This document shows, one piece after another, positions 1-13,800 of a DNA stretch of 64,000 bases (position 1 is the stretch's first letter; each line of letters opens with the position of its first letter). The stretch lies in contig CM049316.1 of assembly GCA_026874595.1 (NCBI GenBank), positions 44,285,695 through 44,349,694 on the forward strand, given 5' to 3'. The stretch comes from Sipunculus nudus. Its lineage: Eukaryota; Annelida; Sipuncula; Golfingiida; Sipunculidae. The position numbers and the translations under genes are program-made. Under the pieces are notes generated by a model. That model saw only the letters and a list, made by a program, of their open reading frames with translations. It did no database searches and had not been told where the DNA came from.

Positions 1-537
1 ATGTTCACCGACTCACAATGCTGATTAAAACTGTAACATCACATGTGTACTAGAATACGGCATACTAAAACATTACGTATCAAACATTGTAGTCAAGAAC
101 ACTCTTTGATCGATGACTTGGTATAATATATATATATATAGAGAGAGAGAGAACGGATAGAATAACGTGTACATATTAATTTATCACCGTTCAAGGGTTT
201 TGTAATTCTATATTTAAAAAATGTTAAAAGTATCATAAAAATAAATATACTAACGACTCTCTGAGTTTATTAGAACTGGAATAAATTACATAAGGATACA
301 AATATGGTCGTCCGTAATATATGCAATTTATTATATCTAAAAATTAATCCATCAAAAATTAAGAACTGTGGATAGTAAATCTTTATTATTTGTTAATATT
401 ATTTTAGTCATTTGATAATGGGCTTAATCTTTCGAACATCATATGGATTGCATATATATGTGGGAGTTAAAGACAGAGTATATAGCATGTCTTCGGATGT
501 TTACATGTTTATATGACTGGCTTTGAATTTAACAGAA

Positions 538-737
538 GCGGATCAAGGGGAAGGGTCAAGGTGGTCCGGAAACCACCCCTCCCCCCTTTTCAGCCGCCGC
601 AAATGATTTAAATGGTTTAAGACCAAATTTTTTGCGGCCTGGACCCCTTTTCCGGACCTGGTGACATTTTCTTAGGTTTGTCATAAGTCCTCCTGGGTTT
701 GACCCCTCCTTTTTCTAAATCCTGGATCCGCCCCTGT
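538..737. repeat. small inverted-end repeat element
   Basis: Left end agaagcggatcaagg and right end cctggatccgcccctg are near-inverted copies, enclosing a T/C-rich body. A related end (gcgcggatccaggattttt) occurs at 21019-21040. This fits an interspersed non-autonomous DNA element. Confidence 0.45.
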
Positions 738-2399
738 TTAAGTCGTGTTTGTACACACATTGCATCGCATTTCTGTCCATGGGCGGATTTGTACATTTTC
801 CTCGGAGTAAAGTAGTGTAACAGAGCCTACCGTGCGCGGCAAGGGGTCAAGTTGGCCGGAAAGTCCACATGACCGATCTCTTGGATTTGGTCAAGTGTTT
901 TAAAGTAGACAATCAAGAGGAACTGTACATACAGTAATGTGTAATGCTATGACAGCAAGGGCGGGAATTCTCGCGTATCTAAAGTCACGTGGGAAAAACA
1001 TTAATACTTACCAGCGGTTGTGTTCTTGTGAGATCATATATAAAAACGTAGTTTTTCGAGTGACAGAATTGAAAATTTCTATGAAGATCTATCATTTTAA
1101 ATTTCCTATACTCTAACCCATATGTATAGGCCATAGCTATAATTAAAAAAATGTATTGTATCTTCAACAGGTATATTTATGACACTTCAATACATTATTT
1201 TAATAATAATATTCTTAATAAATTAACTGATGAGTGTTGTGAAGGTTCAAATTTTTAAATAGACGAGACGTTGTCACCTTAAAATGACTTCATATACGCT
1301 CATGCGTCAGTTTCAAAGAAACAGTGTCGTCTGCTGTGGTATCGTCTGCTTTTGTTGTTGTCGTCTGCTCTGCATGTGTTCCTGTACTTCCCGCCCTGGC
1401 TGGGTAGCGCGTGCACGCGGCTGGTACTCGCAGCTGTTCAGAGGCCTCAGGGCAAATTTCTTATTTATGTTTTCACCAACGTAATGTGCACGCCCGCAAA
1501 TGGTAATATATGTGACTGGTCAGTGGCCAGTGCAATAGTTTATTGCAAATGGGTACGACATGAACGCAGAAACGATTAAACCTGTTATCCACGTGCATGG
1601 ATATAGCTAAGAGAACTAAAGGTCAAACTTACGATCTTCATAGCACATGAAGTTGAGCTTGCGTTGGGTGTAATTGTAATGCATAAGCACAGAGCTAAGG
1701 CTTAAAGTAATGAATTGTTTCATTCATATTATCAGGTGAAGCTTTAATATAGGTCATAATGCAAGCCAGTTGTATACTTGAATGTTAAATTATTAAATGA
1801 AGTATGGAGATGTTAACATCAAGTGAGATCAACGTCACCGGCAGCGATACATATATAAATATATAGGCCTATATATAGGAATGCCATGGATGCAGTTGAG
1901 ATTGAGGTCTATCCAAGTTGCGTGATCGTAAAAGGTGTGGGCACTCATACTTCCCACGCAGCAAACGTCTCGTTAGCGAAACACCGAACCACAGGACCTC
2001 TAATGACCATCCTCAGCCCGCTGTAGCTGATAAACTTGTCCAGGCTGTCAGGGGAACCATCTCAGGGAAACACGAATGCTGTGAACGCGATGTATTTGAC
2101 TTAAGATAGGACTTACAATACATGATCTATAACAAGACTTCTATACTTGTGGTTCCTTGGCTATGGATGTCCAATTGCTTTCGCATTTATCTTATAAAGG
2201 TAGGATAAGACTATATCTCTCTGTCTGTGTCTCTCTCTCTCTCTATGTATTCTGTTACATATTTAAACACATACATTCAGAAATATAAATGTTTATTTGT
2301 ACTGGTGTTCGATTGATCTTTGCAATTATTTTACTAAGGCAATAAGAATTGCTTTCTTTCTCTTTCTCTGTCTCTCTCTCTGTACATATATATACCAGG

Positions 2400-2490
2400 G
2401 TTGGGGCCAGGTACAAGTGAAAGTACCTATATGTACAGGTACAGGTACTTGTTAATTGGCCAGGTACAGGTACAGGTACAGGTACTTGAT
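2400..2490. repeat. ACAGGT hexamer cluster
   Basis: Short interrupted run of GGTACA/ACAGGT hexamers, followed by TA-rich sequence up to 2677. Confidence 0.7.
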
Positions 2491-2495
2491 TTTCA

Positions 2496-2624
2496 CATAT
2501 ATATATATGTGTGTGCACATGTGTATACATCTGTATATATAAATCTGTATAAATAAATCTGCATATATATATATTCATATATATATTTATATTTATAAAT
2601 ATATATATATCTCAGATGTTTTAC

Positions 2625-2668
<44 letters not shown>

Positions 2669-2677
2669 TATATATAT
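2496..2677. repeat. TA-rich microsatellite
   Basis: Interrupted (TA)n with GTGTGC and TAAAT interruptions. The longest pure run lies at about 2627-2677. Confidence 0.85.
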
Positions 2678-4281
2678 GAGTGTATCTTGATAAAATGATA
2701 TATGTATTTACCTCTAGCTCTGTGTGTTTACCCCATGCAATGTTTTCCGTGTGGTGTCATGGGATACTTTAAAAACTCTAGTAACGAACTAGTGTTAATT
2801 AGTTTGATTTGAGAGTGATCTTTATCAAACAACAATAACATTAAGAGGCGTTGGTTTATATATGAGAGCTCAAAATACGTGTTAAATGTAGAGTTGAACT
2901 CGTTGAAAAGTTTTTATCCTTTTACTTTGTCATCAGAAACTATGTATCGTGCATTGATGCAATTTTTAACATTATAATGAAGCCATAAACAACCAGTTTC
3001 CCCTTGTTTTGAAAGTCAAACAGGTCACTTTGACAGCTGTTGCTCTCGTCTTTCCCCGGGAGTTGGGCTATATGCGGACAAGTAAATTAGGGTATAATGG
3101 GTTAACAAAGGTCACATGTCACGGGAGTGCGTGTTACGAAGTTTGAGTTTCGTGTTATTGACCGAAACGGAATAAAAACATGTTGATATTCATGTATAGC
3201 TACTTTTTTTTATGTATCAGTCTAGGCTTAATTTTAATACTATATGTTTTGTCTGAAAGTTTTTTTTTTTAATAAAAAATTAGGATTGACAATATAGAAA
3301 GTTTAACATGATAATAATCGACTCTTTATATTGGGTTCGGCGAATTGCGATGCAATTAGGACTGAGTAAACATTTACTTGAATTTCAGTGCACGATATCG
3401 CCCTACACTTTTTAAAAGTATTATACTTAAATTTATATGCAGCAAAGAATAGTTTATCATATTTATTATATATTGATACTTTTAATGTTGTTAGATTTTA
3501 TACACGCATATATCGGGATATAAAGATATATTTTAGTATGCAATATAAATTTATGATATCTATTTCATTAAAACGACATATTATTAAGGATGCGTGCATG
3601 CAGTAGTTGCTAATCGCCAGCGTTAAACAACATGGTTTGAAATATACTTTTTTCATATATTCAATACAAATTTATTTATTTTTAAATTTTATTCTTTTTA
3701 TAACTGCATTTTTGCCACGATATAATAAATAAAATACTGACATTTATGACTAAAATACTTTTATCAGTGTATCAAGCTTTAAAATGTATGTGTACTTAAG
3801 AAACCGTGAAATATAAAAGAAGACATGATCTATAGAGCATTATCCCGATAAGGCCATGCATGTAAAAATGTTCTAACTGCATTTTATATGCCCTGACATA
3901 TCTTAACAGACCCTGCAGAATGATTGTATTATATTATGTAAACTTGTAATATTTTATATATTTAGCATCGAATCTTGTCATTACAAAGTATAAGCTCATT
4001 GATTTTTAATTTTAAATGCTAGAGTCGGCCCTTGTTTCGGCCTCTTGCATCAAATGATTTATCTATCTATATATGGATATATGGAAAATAAACTCGGCAT
4101 TATCACTTTGCATTATCACTTTGCATTAGCACTCTTAATTATCACTCTGCACTATCAAGGAATACAAAACAACATATAAAGGAATGCATGGTAGTTCAGG
4201 CTGACATGTTTGCTTTTATTTAAGTAAGATTTTTAAAAATGGCTACACAAGTGGTCCCATGATTGCTAATACTGATAATGC

Positions 4282-4284
<3 letters not shown>

Positions 4285-4348
<64 letters not shown>
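4285..4348. repeat. (GA)n microsatellite
   Basis: About 32 uninterrupted GA units, 245 bases upstream of APCDD1 exon 2. Confidence 0.95.
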
Positions 4349-4350
<2 letters not shown>

Positions 4351-4436
4351 TTGTCTGTTTCACTTTTTCACTGGTTTGTGTCCGTACGCTCGTCCGTCTC
4401 GTGCTGGTAAGATGACCTCATAGGTTAAATGATAAA

Positions 4437-4538
4437 CAGTAAAACCTCGCTTGACGACCACCTCGACATAGCGACCACCTCAAAATAACTACCACTTCAT
4501 CGAGGTCCCGTTGGTGGTCTTATTTCCGAGGTTTACTG
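4437..4538. mobile_element. MITE with CAGTAAAACCTCG-type inverted ends
   Basis: Left end CAGTAAAACCTCG and right end CGAGGTTTACTG are inverted copies around a 100-base body rich in GACCACC. Ends of this type are typical of pogo/Tigger-like Tc1-mariner derivatives. It ends 54 bases before APCDD1 exon 2. Confidence 0.6.
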
Positions 4539-4592
4539 TATAACGAGTGTTATCCATTTCATGCCTGACATCTTTGTCCGTGTACCTTTCAG

Positions 4593-4782
4593 GTCTGCTG
4601 TTGGTGTCCGCGGTCCGTCTGGTGCTGGGCGGCGGACCTCAGGTTATCCGGTATAACACGCGTCACGGACAGGCGGACCTGGACCAGGACAAAGTCTGTG
4701 CTCGCCTGGTCCGACATATCTACCACGGACTGATCCTGGCTCAGGAACCACCCGACCTCGCCGGGACATGGACCTCTCAAAG
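4593..4782 (+). CDS. APCDD1: APCDD1 exon (second coding exon)
   Basis: Acceptor tacctttcag, donor AG|GTATGT. It enters with two bases completing a split codon and leaves in phase 2. It encodes a hydrophobic segment (LLLVSAVRLVL), a variable N-terminal stretch, and the start of the first APCDDC domain (LAGTWTSQ). The split codon joins to exon 12400-12746 as Ser, giving the conserved Trp-Thr-Ser..Cys-Glu-Val context. Confidence 0.9.
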
Positions 4783-5164
4783 GTATGTGTTCATTCATCA
4801 GTGTATGTCATGCATGTTCATAAAACGTATACGGCGAAACCTGTGTAATAAGACCATCTGTGCATGCATGGGAGTGTCCAAGAGTGGTCTTACTAGACAG
4901 GTAGGTTAACTCAGTGTGAATGCTTTCGGTTCACTATAAAGGGCGATGTTAATAGGGAGTGGTATTATAATAAAAGTGGTCTTTCAAACAGGTTGCACTG
5001 TACATCAGGCATTAAAGGCATTATCACTATAAAATCCAAATGTGTGTTATAATATCCATAGGCGTTATAGTTATATATTTGTATACAAACACGTCTATCT
5101 ACAAATCTCTCCAATGTGAGCAACCCTTGGGAAAGGACAATATGTCCTCTTTGTAGAGGTTCCC

Positions 5165-5225
<61 letters not shown>

Positions 5226-5935
5226 AAAGAGGGAAAAATAGGAGAGAGAGAGAGGGGAGGGGAAGGAAAAAACCGCACCAACACCATACGATATAATGCA
5301 TATACATGCAGAAACCGTTGCATGTCTCCCTAACATGTCGCTCATGTAATCACGGTGACATTTTTACTCTACTTACATAGTCATTTACAACATGTGAACA
5401 CATCTGCTCACTTCAGATATATTATAGAGAGGGTGTTAATTAGCGCCAGGTTAAACTTCATCAGGCGAGTGGACCTTATTGTACCACTATATTGTAACAC
5501 CGATTAAGCCTTAGAGTGCTTATATATACGTTCTGTAAGCACGTACTCCACGGTTGTTAAAGGTCAAAGGTCAGGCAGAGACCGTAATCTTGTCATGCTG
5601 TGATACAAATTAATCCGACAGGGACAGATTTACGACAACCGTAATCCTGCACGGTATATCTTTACGACATACCATGATGTCTCCGCACAATCACCACACC
5701 TACCTAATAATCCCAAACCAACAAAAAATGTGGACATGCAAAATGAACTCATCTTGATATAATCCCATCCTGGTACCGATATTATTGTCATTTAGACGAC
5801 ATGTCTTACATCAGTGACATTTTGATTTGAGATGTTTTTTTTCTCTCTTATATATATGAGTCTGACATGGCAGCTGCTTGCAAAGCTGGGCACACAGACC
5901 CATAAGATGGCGCTGACGTTAACAGTCGTGTGCTC

Positions 5936-6006
<71 letters not shown>

Positions 6007-6734
6007 ACCCGTACCTGATAGATGCTGTCATAAGAGAATCTATGGCCTTGCTTGAACTTAATGGCTAAAAAATCATTTTGTAGATGTTAAGGTATTTAAA
6101 TATTTAGCTTATTGATGGAAATATGCATGAGATGAAACATGAAAATAGACAAGACTGACAAGCTTTTTCAGATGGATCTCAAAGACATAACTGGATGAAT
6201 GAATGAACGAATGAATGAATGAATAAATGAATGAATGAATGAATGAATAAATTAATGAATATTTATCCAATCATCTTGAATGTTCTTTTCAATAACCCCC
6301 CCCCCCCAGATACACACACATACACTAGCGACATCTGTTTACGGCGACTGATAATAAGATTTCGGGTATGTTTTATTGACGCAATCATATTGTTATATAC
6401 CCATTTGATCTCTAAAGGAAAGGCCTCAACCAGTCTCTGCCGAGATGGTAACTCACGGTACCCAAACACAGCAGACGACCGTAAAGCGCAGTGCGCATGC
6501 TCGTGGAAAACATTTTACAACCAAATTAACGTATAGGCCAGACAAAGAAACATACAAAAATAAATATATAGTTATATATTCTAATATAACTTCACGTCAT
6601 TAATGGCTTCTTCCCATGGAATAGAAAGTTATGGCTGTTTATAAGAGAGGTTTCGGATTTATTGTATTCCTTTTACATGCAGCAGCAACCGCTAAAGTTT
6701 ACAAAGGTGATCGCAAGCGAAGGTTCCCCTGTTT

Positions 6735-6784
<50 letters not shown>

Positions 6785-7301
6785 TAACCACGCCGTTAAC
6801 TTCATTCTAACCACATTCACCTAATGATCGGGTCACATCCCGTGAAACAAGACTGTTCTGAATTTACAGTGTTGTTTTTCTTCAGAGTTATATATATATA
6901 TGACTTATTACATCACTTGCATGGTTTCCTTTAGCGTGTCGATCGGCTGACTGAACAACTTTCACGTATCATTTTAATAACAATATCTGGTTGTGCCTGA
7001 AGCCAGCTGCCTCAATCCCTATAATTTGTGGTAAAATGTACACAGCTTGACAACGGCTAAGAATGGGATTAAGATAATCCGGTAATCTTATCTAAGGGAG
7101 CCCACATGGCGAAGCGCTCTCCGGGCTGATCAGGTGGGCCGGCGCCTCGGATTAATCTATTGACGCGGTATATGTTTGTTGGTTTCTATATATCTTTCAC
7201 CTCGGAGTAGTAAATGTATACCTCAGTCAATTAAGACCGGAGGTGAGACATGCGATTAACCCTGTCTGTGACGATAATGGCTCCATACAGGTATACCAGG
7301 C

Positions 7302-7366
<65 letters not shown>

Positions 7367-7815
7367 TATATATATATGATTTCGGAAAACGAAACTTCCT
7401 CATCCCATGGCAGAATTTTCAATTAAGTGGAATATTCGATTATCAAAGAACGCTTGGTACGACCGTTGCAAAAAAAAAACTTTTTATGATATATATTATA
7501 AATTCTCAAAGGGAAAACTACTATCGAAAAATTATGTTAGATATATATATATATATATACACATGTACATTAAATACAAATGTATATATGTATATATACA
7601 TAAAACCTATATATCATTCTGGTATACCTTAACCATGTGCTTTATATGTACATCCGTTTATCGTAGCCTGCACAGCTTGCTCTATCTTAGCATTAAACAT
7701 CAGAGAGGTCGGTGTATCAGCGCTGATACCGAACTGATTCTGGAAACTCTTTGATGAGACTTATCTGAAGTCAAACAATTAATCAGACGGTCTCTCTCTC
7801 TCATTCTCTCTCTCT

Positions 7816-7880
<65 letters not shown>

Positions 7881-10800
7881 CACCTTGACGAATAAATATG
7901 CAACCATGTGCGGTATATACTTGTCAATTATCCCGAATGGCTTATAACAATTGCATTGCCTTGAAAATAATAGAGTGTATTGGGGCCGTTGATCTAAACA
8001 AATCATATCTTAATTGATGTCAGAAAATATTTGTAATAATATCAAAATAATCCAATAACATTATGTATTATAATAATAAAATCATATAATGATATAAAGA
8101 AAATGATAGATATAGAATACATAAAATATTCAAAAATTTATTCAAACTTATTTTGGCTGTCATAAGTCTATATGTGTTTTTTTTATTATATAATGCAATA
8201 GAACACACCTGAGATAAAGACTTTATGTTAACATTTTTATCAGGTTCAGCTGTGGCTGGGTAGCTTTAAAATAAACCTCGCGGTATAGCTTATTGGCGCC
8301 GTGCACATATAGCGTGAGTTATAATGTCGCGTCAGAGGGTCGGGCATTGTCTCACTGAATGACAACCCCTCTCACCTCGAGGGCACTTAGTTGTCACCTT
8401 GAAAAAGTGTCGCCCGTGGATCTTAAAGGACATCCTCTTGGTGTGACCGCCCTGCCTGGGTATCGTACATCCGAAGGGGAGGCGGCACGAGTCGCAGAAG
8501 TGCCACACTGGCCGGTCTCTGGGGCCGCCGTAACATCGGGGTCAACAACCCCGATTATTTAAACGGTTGCGAGGCTACCTGTGTCGTAAACGGAGCCGTA
8601 AACACGCGTCATCTGCTCATCCCATGGCGTCACCAGGCTGACCTGTTCAATCTTTTATATCATTGAAATAATCCCATGTAATTACAGGTTGACTAATTCA
8701 CTCTCTTATATCATTGAAATAATCCCATGACATTATTGGTCGCACATTTAAGGTACTTAATTCCAAACTGATATTTGCTCCACTTCAGCTTGTGGTATTA
8801 TTTTATTATATCTTTTTTTCCCCGAGTCCACATCCGAAACTCTTTATATATTCAATGTTCGCAATATGACGTCTTGTAATGACGAGTTGTTTATATTTAA
8901 ATACAAGTTTCAATTGTTCAATATAAGTACTTTTTTGTTTTTATTTTTATTCTTTCATGAGGTGGTGTATTTTTTTTTTGCTGTCGGCTAGTTGAACGGT
9001 TGTTTTGTTAACAATATTAGTCAACAGGTTATACCCTGATTTAGAAGAAAAATTATTTGGAGTTAAGGTAACACCTTTTGAATTTTAGATGTATAATCTA
9101 GATCATCATAAAAGTGGTTTCCTCTAAAAGATTTTTTACCATTGCCAGATAGGTAAATTAGGTGTGACCAATTTGGAGCCGCCTTAGTACTGACGGGCAG
9201 AACTGAAATGTGATACAACCAACTTGTAGGTAAACCGTATTTCGCTCTGCATGGATCGGTTGTACCACACACCTATGTTTGACCAAGATATGCCAGATCT
9301 GATGACCCAGGTATTTGACGGAAATATAGGGTCTGCTGGTAATAAATTCTAGTATTTAATTACCTGATAAGTAAACACTGGTTTTCAGAACTTAGAGACG
9401 TCCATACATAGACTCAGCCACATATATCCCAGAGTACAGTTTAACTAATATCAGGAACCAGTATCAATAACAGAACTGTGAATATTTTTGTGCTTTCAAA
9501 CCATTCTGTAATTAATATTGGTCATGACGTTATATATAGTTCTATACATGACATATATATGACAAGATGGCTTAATTACACGGCCGAAATCGTGTATGAT
9601 CATCTTGAACAAAACGTTTGCAATGGCACAGTAATCTAGAATGCACGTAGGGTTAAAAACCTACACATCATGGTTTTGTGTTTCACATGCAACCTAAACG
9701 TGACACTCTATGGGCCGGCATGATTTTATTTACATGTAAAACTGAGAGGGCGGGGACAGAGAGAACTAAAATGAACTCTAGCTACAGTCTTTAATGAGTA
9801 AAAACGTTAAGAAAGAACTAAGAAGAATACGAAAAGTTTCGGCCGACAGAGGTAATACGAAACTAATTCTGATAATCAACACGACATCCACCAGAGTTCA
9901 CTGGGTCTTCATCACCAGTTCTGTTCTTTTCTGTGTGTTCAACACCTGTTCTGAGTACGTGTTAACCATATTAACACCCGAGCAGCGCACTTGCTATCCA
10001 TCTCAACCCAGGTTAAATGACTCAGAACTATTTAACGTGAATTAAAAAGAGGCCCCCTGGTGCTGAAAAGCTCAAACGCGGACCGTACCGAATATCTTGT
10101 ATGAACGACCCAATTAAACCCCGCTGCGTGAGGCTATTTAAGCTTCTCAGGTCGGTCAAGTTGTATAAGCTGTAATTAGGACTCTTGTCGGTTAATTTAC
10201 GGAAAAATTTACTCGGCCAGGTGTACAAGAACGCAACAGCGGCCTGTCAGTCAAACGCTGACCGGGGAGACGTCAGAAGGTTAAGGGTCATGAACCGGAG
10301 GCGATACGTAAACACGAGAAACGAGTTTTCGGGAAGACATGAAGTGAAAACTTCACAAGGAACAAGGCTTTCTTGACAAAAATTCTTATGTTACCAAAGT
10401 AAAAAAATTAAGACTGACATGCAGTTTATTCTATTTCTGTTACACATTCACAGACCATGCATATACTTGGACCTTCCTTTTAAACGAAAGAACATGTATC
10501 TAAAACATAAATATTCTTTTTGAGCAAAGAAGACTGATATTAAAAATGGCGAAAATAACGACACAGGCATCGACATATTTGTATTTCGGCCATTATATGG
10601 ATAATTCTAAATTTGTTTCCTACTTGATGAATTGTGTTTTGATAGAAACATTATTTACTTTTCAGATTCTAAAAAACCTTCCCAAACAATAAGACAAGCA
10701 ATTCATTTTCAGTCGGAATTAGGTGGTCACATTCAAAGTGGAATTATACAATCGTTTTTCTTTTTACTTGCTTTTAAGTCTAAAGAGTATGCATACTTTG

Positions 10801-13800
10801 AGAGTTTTGTATCTTAAAGGCCTGACCCTAACATGCCAAGTGATCGAATTTTTGTGGTTTGTACGTATTACGCTAAGACCACACGTATATTTAGGGAAAT
10901 GGACCCCTGTTGAGACACCGATTGACCCCTGGTCTCTCCGCGTACAAGGGGGCTGGTCGAGTATTCAACTTCACATCGGATACATGTAAAATGACAGAAT
11001 GCCTCATGGGTCGCCGGGTTTACAGGTATCAATCTGAACATCGTGGTGAGACACGCAACCAATGAATGTATGTCGTTTTGTCAGAACATGTGTGTGGCGC
11101 GGTTAGGCAGGCGACTCCCATAAAATAGCCTGCCTCCCGCTGGCGAATTATTTCTCACCGGTCTCTGCTTGGAGAATAGACAGTCTCCAACAACGTTCTT
11201 TCTTTTGTTATCGCCCACATACCGTTCCGACTACTATTATATCCAAGCCGTTTCAAATTCAATTACTACACAAAGCAATTTGGCAGAGAGGGCAAACTCT
11301 GACCCATCGCAATAAGTCACTGTTATAGCACCCCGCGAATCAGCTTACCAAACGACAGTGTCTTGGCGCGCTACCGTAAACATGCGCTTTGAAACCTATA
11401 ATCAGCCTGACCTTCTCTGGATGTGAACTCTACGCTGTTTGATACGTTTCCGGCGACACTGACTTCGATTTTTCCAACTCTCGTTACAATGATCTATCTA
11501 ATGTGTGTATACACAGTAAATTTGTTTTATTTTTATCTATGCTCGCGTCAGTTTTTTATTACTATTTTAGGGATGGTCGAATTTCTTGTTTCTGGATGGC
11601 TGCCGTACCTTGGACCGTCTATTAATTATTTATAGCCTCAATTTTGGGCTAGAAGCTTTTCATTTGGCAGCTGAAAAGTCCATGTAAGGTTAATTGGGAA
11701 TTCTGAAATAAGTCTCTTTTACATAAATCCAACGAGACAGGGATCGGATACTTTACATTTTGCCTCTATATAGTTCAGTTGATTATTTTGAAACTTTGAT
11801 TAAAGGCAAAGATTAAACAATGTATAATGCATGTTGCAATAAACACTTAACTGACGTATACCCATAATATCATAACAGTCAATTATATAGGAACATGTAT
11901 AGGCCTACTCCAAGATTTGAACACAAATTTGCAAAATTATAAACCCACATTGGGTTTAGTGTACCCAACGTTAGTGCCATGACATGTAAGGCTTTCTTTT
12001 ATTTTTCATTGACTGCAAAATATTAAGATCAGTCTAGTGGAGTATACTTAAAGAACGATCGTCAGTAAATTCCGAAATGTTCTCCAAGGGGTGTATATTT
12101 TGATATATATTCTGACTTAATAAGAATTATGTTTAGAAAAGAACTTGTCTATATTTCATATTAGTGTGGTTTTCAGTGTCTTGGGAGGAATTTTTTGTTG
12201 TCCATTTAAGCCAAGCTCTCATTTTGTCAGACAACTCATTTAGGCCCATAAAAGTATTGTCATCTGTTATCTCCCTACATAAGTATATATGTATGTATGT
12301 CTGTCCGTTGGCATTGGAAAGAAAAATGAAAAGAGACACGGAAACATTATATATCCTGATTTTTCATCTTTACTAAATATTTATTCCTCTTTTTTACAGT
12401 TGTGAGGTACGGCCGGGCCCAGAATACGTATTGCGGAAGTATCTGTTCAGCAATAATAAGTCCGACTTTGAGCTGAAGCAGTATTACTACGCGGACGCTG
12501 ACTGCGTGCGCCCCCTGTATACAATAGAGGCTCGTGGAACGTTAAGCTTACGTGACGCCTCCTGGACAGTGCCCGGGGGCTGGAATGTGGATTATCAGCT
12601 CAATCACGTGCTTATAATACCTCACAGTGATAAGTTCGCAGCTTCTCTAGGCCGAGACCTAAACCAGTCATGTCCAGATTTCACAGACAGCGAGCCATGG
12701 AGAGCCAATATCAGATTCGAAGTCCTCAACTACAAGTTTTACACAGGTAACCGGATTTTTTGTAGAAATTTATTGCTGTATCCACTGATTGATTATTTTC
12801 AATAATAATGATATGTAAAGTTTACATTTAATAACTAATTCAAAACTGTTGCTTACTGTGTAACGCCAACTTATTCCAGTGCCAATCTCTCGTTGTCGTT
12901 CAAGAGAAATTTGTTTATGGGTTTTTTGCCTATTTATTTGTCAGTTTTTTTCCGTTATTTTTAAGGAGCTTGCACCTTTCCTCGTAAATAAATGTGATCA
13001 AAACAATCATTTCAAAAATTAAGAACAACAATTGTGTCATGACTAAATTGACAGGTGAAAGGAACTTAAGTTTCCATTTTAACAGATGGAGAACTGGTAC
13101 CATAAATATTTTAAAACGCACAGCCAGTTATATGACGTCATCAAGCACAGTCATCTTATGCATTAAAATCATGAAAGGCATATATCATACGATAGAAAAA
13201 TTAAATCAAATATATCATGATCTGTAAACAGGTCCTATTTTACGATTTCCATCTTGAAAAGGAAAATGAGCATTTTATCATTATAACAACAGGAAATGGG
13301 ATATTTGAACAGAATATTTAAACAACCTTCCATTCAACCACCCTTTCTATCGATGAACAATATTATATAAGTGTGAACGTCAGTGTCTGACTTTTGTTAT
13401 ATTAAATGACAATAGGTGGCGCTGTTACACAATTGCAGTATTATCATAAATAAAAAAAATGAGAACACAGTTTTGATCATTTAGTTCTCGCATTATGTCC
13501 ATAGGATAGTGTTTGTCCTAAAATGTTAATGTAAAATAATAAACAGTATTTTAAAGGATTAACTTCTGTTAACACAATACATCAGGCCTTACAATGAAAA
13601 GGAGTAATACGCGTGTCCGGAGATTCATGCTTTCTAGTAAAGGAGGTTAGATTTGCCACGGGCTTTTGACCACTCTGAGTTAAAAAGGCAACATGGCAGT
13701 AAGCATGCAGCTAAAAACGTGGTACATATTGGGGGAATTTAATTTCTTCATACTTTTCTTTAATATTATTATCAACATCTACATTTGGATTGGTTTTTTT

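Larger units (their letters stand above)
1..4592. other. upstream region, no recognised gene
   Basis: A+T-rich sequence with a repeat-like segment (538-737), a small ACAGGT hexamer cluster, TA-rich runs and a GA microsatellite. APCDD1 exon 1 and the promoter may lie here or further left; I could not identify them. A short GC-richer open frame at 1918-2109 (+) resembles nothing I recognise. Confidence 0.5.
4783..12399 (+). other. APCDD1: APCDD1 intron between exons 4593-4782 and 12400-12746
   Basis: A 7.6-kb intron with six long TA or CA/TA microsatellites between 5169 and 7876, a GAAT tetranucleotide run, and GC-richer islands near 8270-8620, 10030-10380 and 10820-11420. No additional exon was recognised. 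Confidence 0.8.

Noticed and set aside
1918-2109. GC-richer 63-residue open frame upstream of APCDD1
   Set aside because: No family recognised and no good splice pair to APCDD1 exon 2 in phase. Left as unsupported.
5099-8006. Several open frames rich in Tyr-Ile
   Set aside because: They are translations of (TA)n microsatellites.
8359-8562. 67-residue open frame in the APCDD1 intron
   Set aside because: No family match. Openness is explained by local GC richness and few stop codons.
104-11800. CTTTGAT motifs (104-110, 7749-7755, 11794-11800) as TCF/LEF sites for a Wnt target gene
   Set aside because: A 7-base motif on two strands is expected about twice in 18 kb by chance, so three hits carry no weight.
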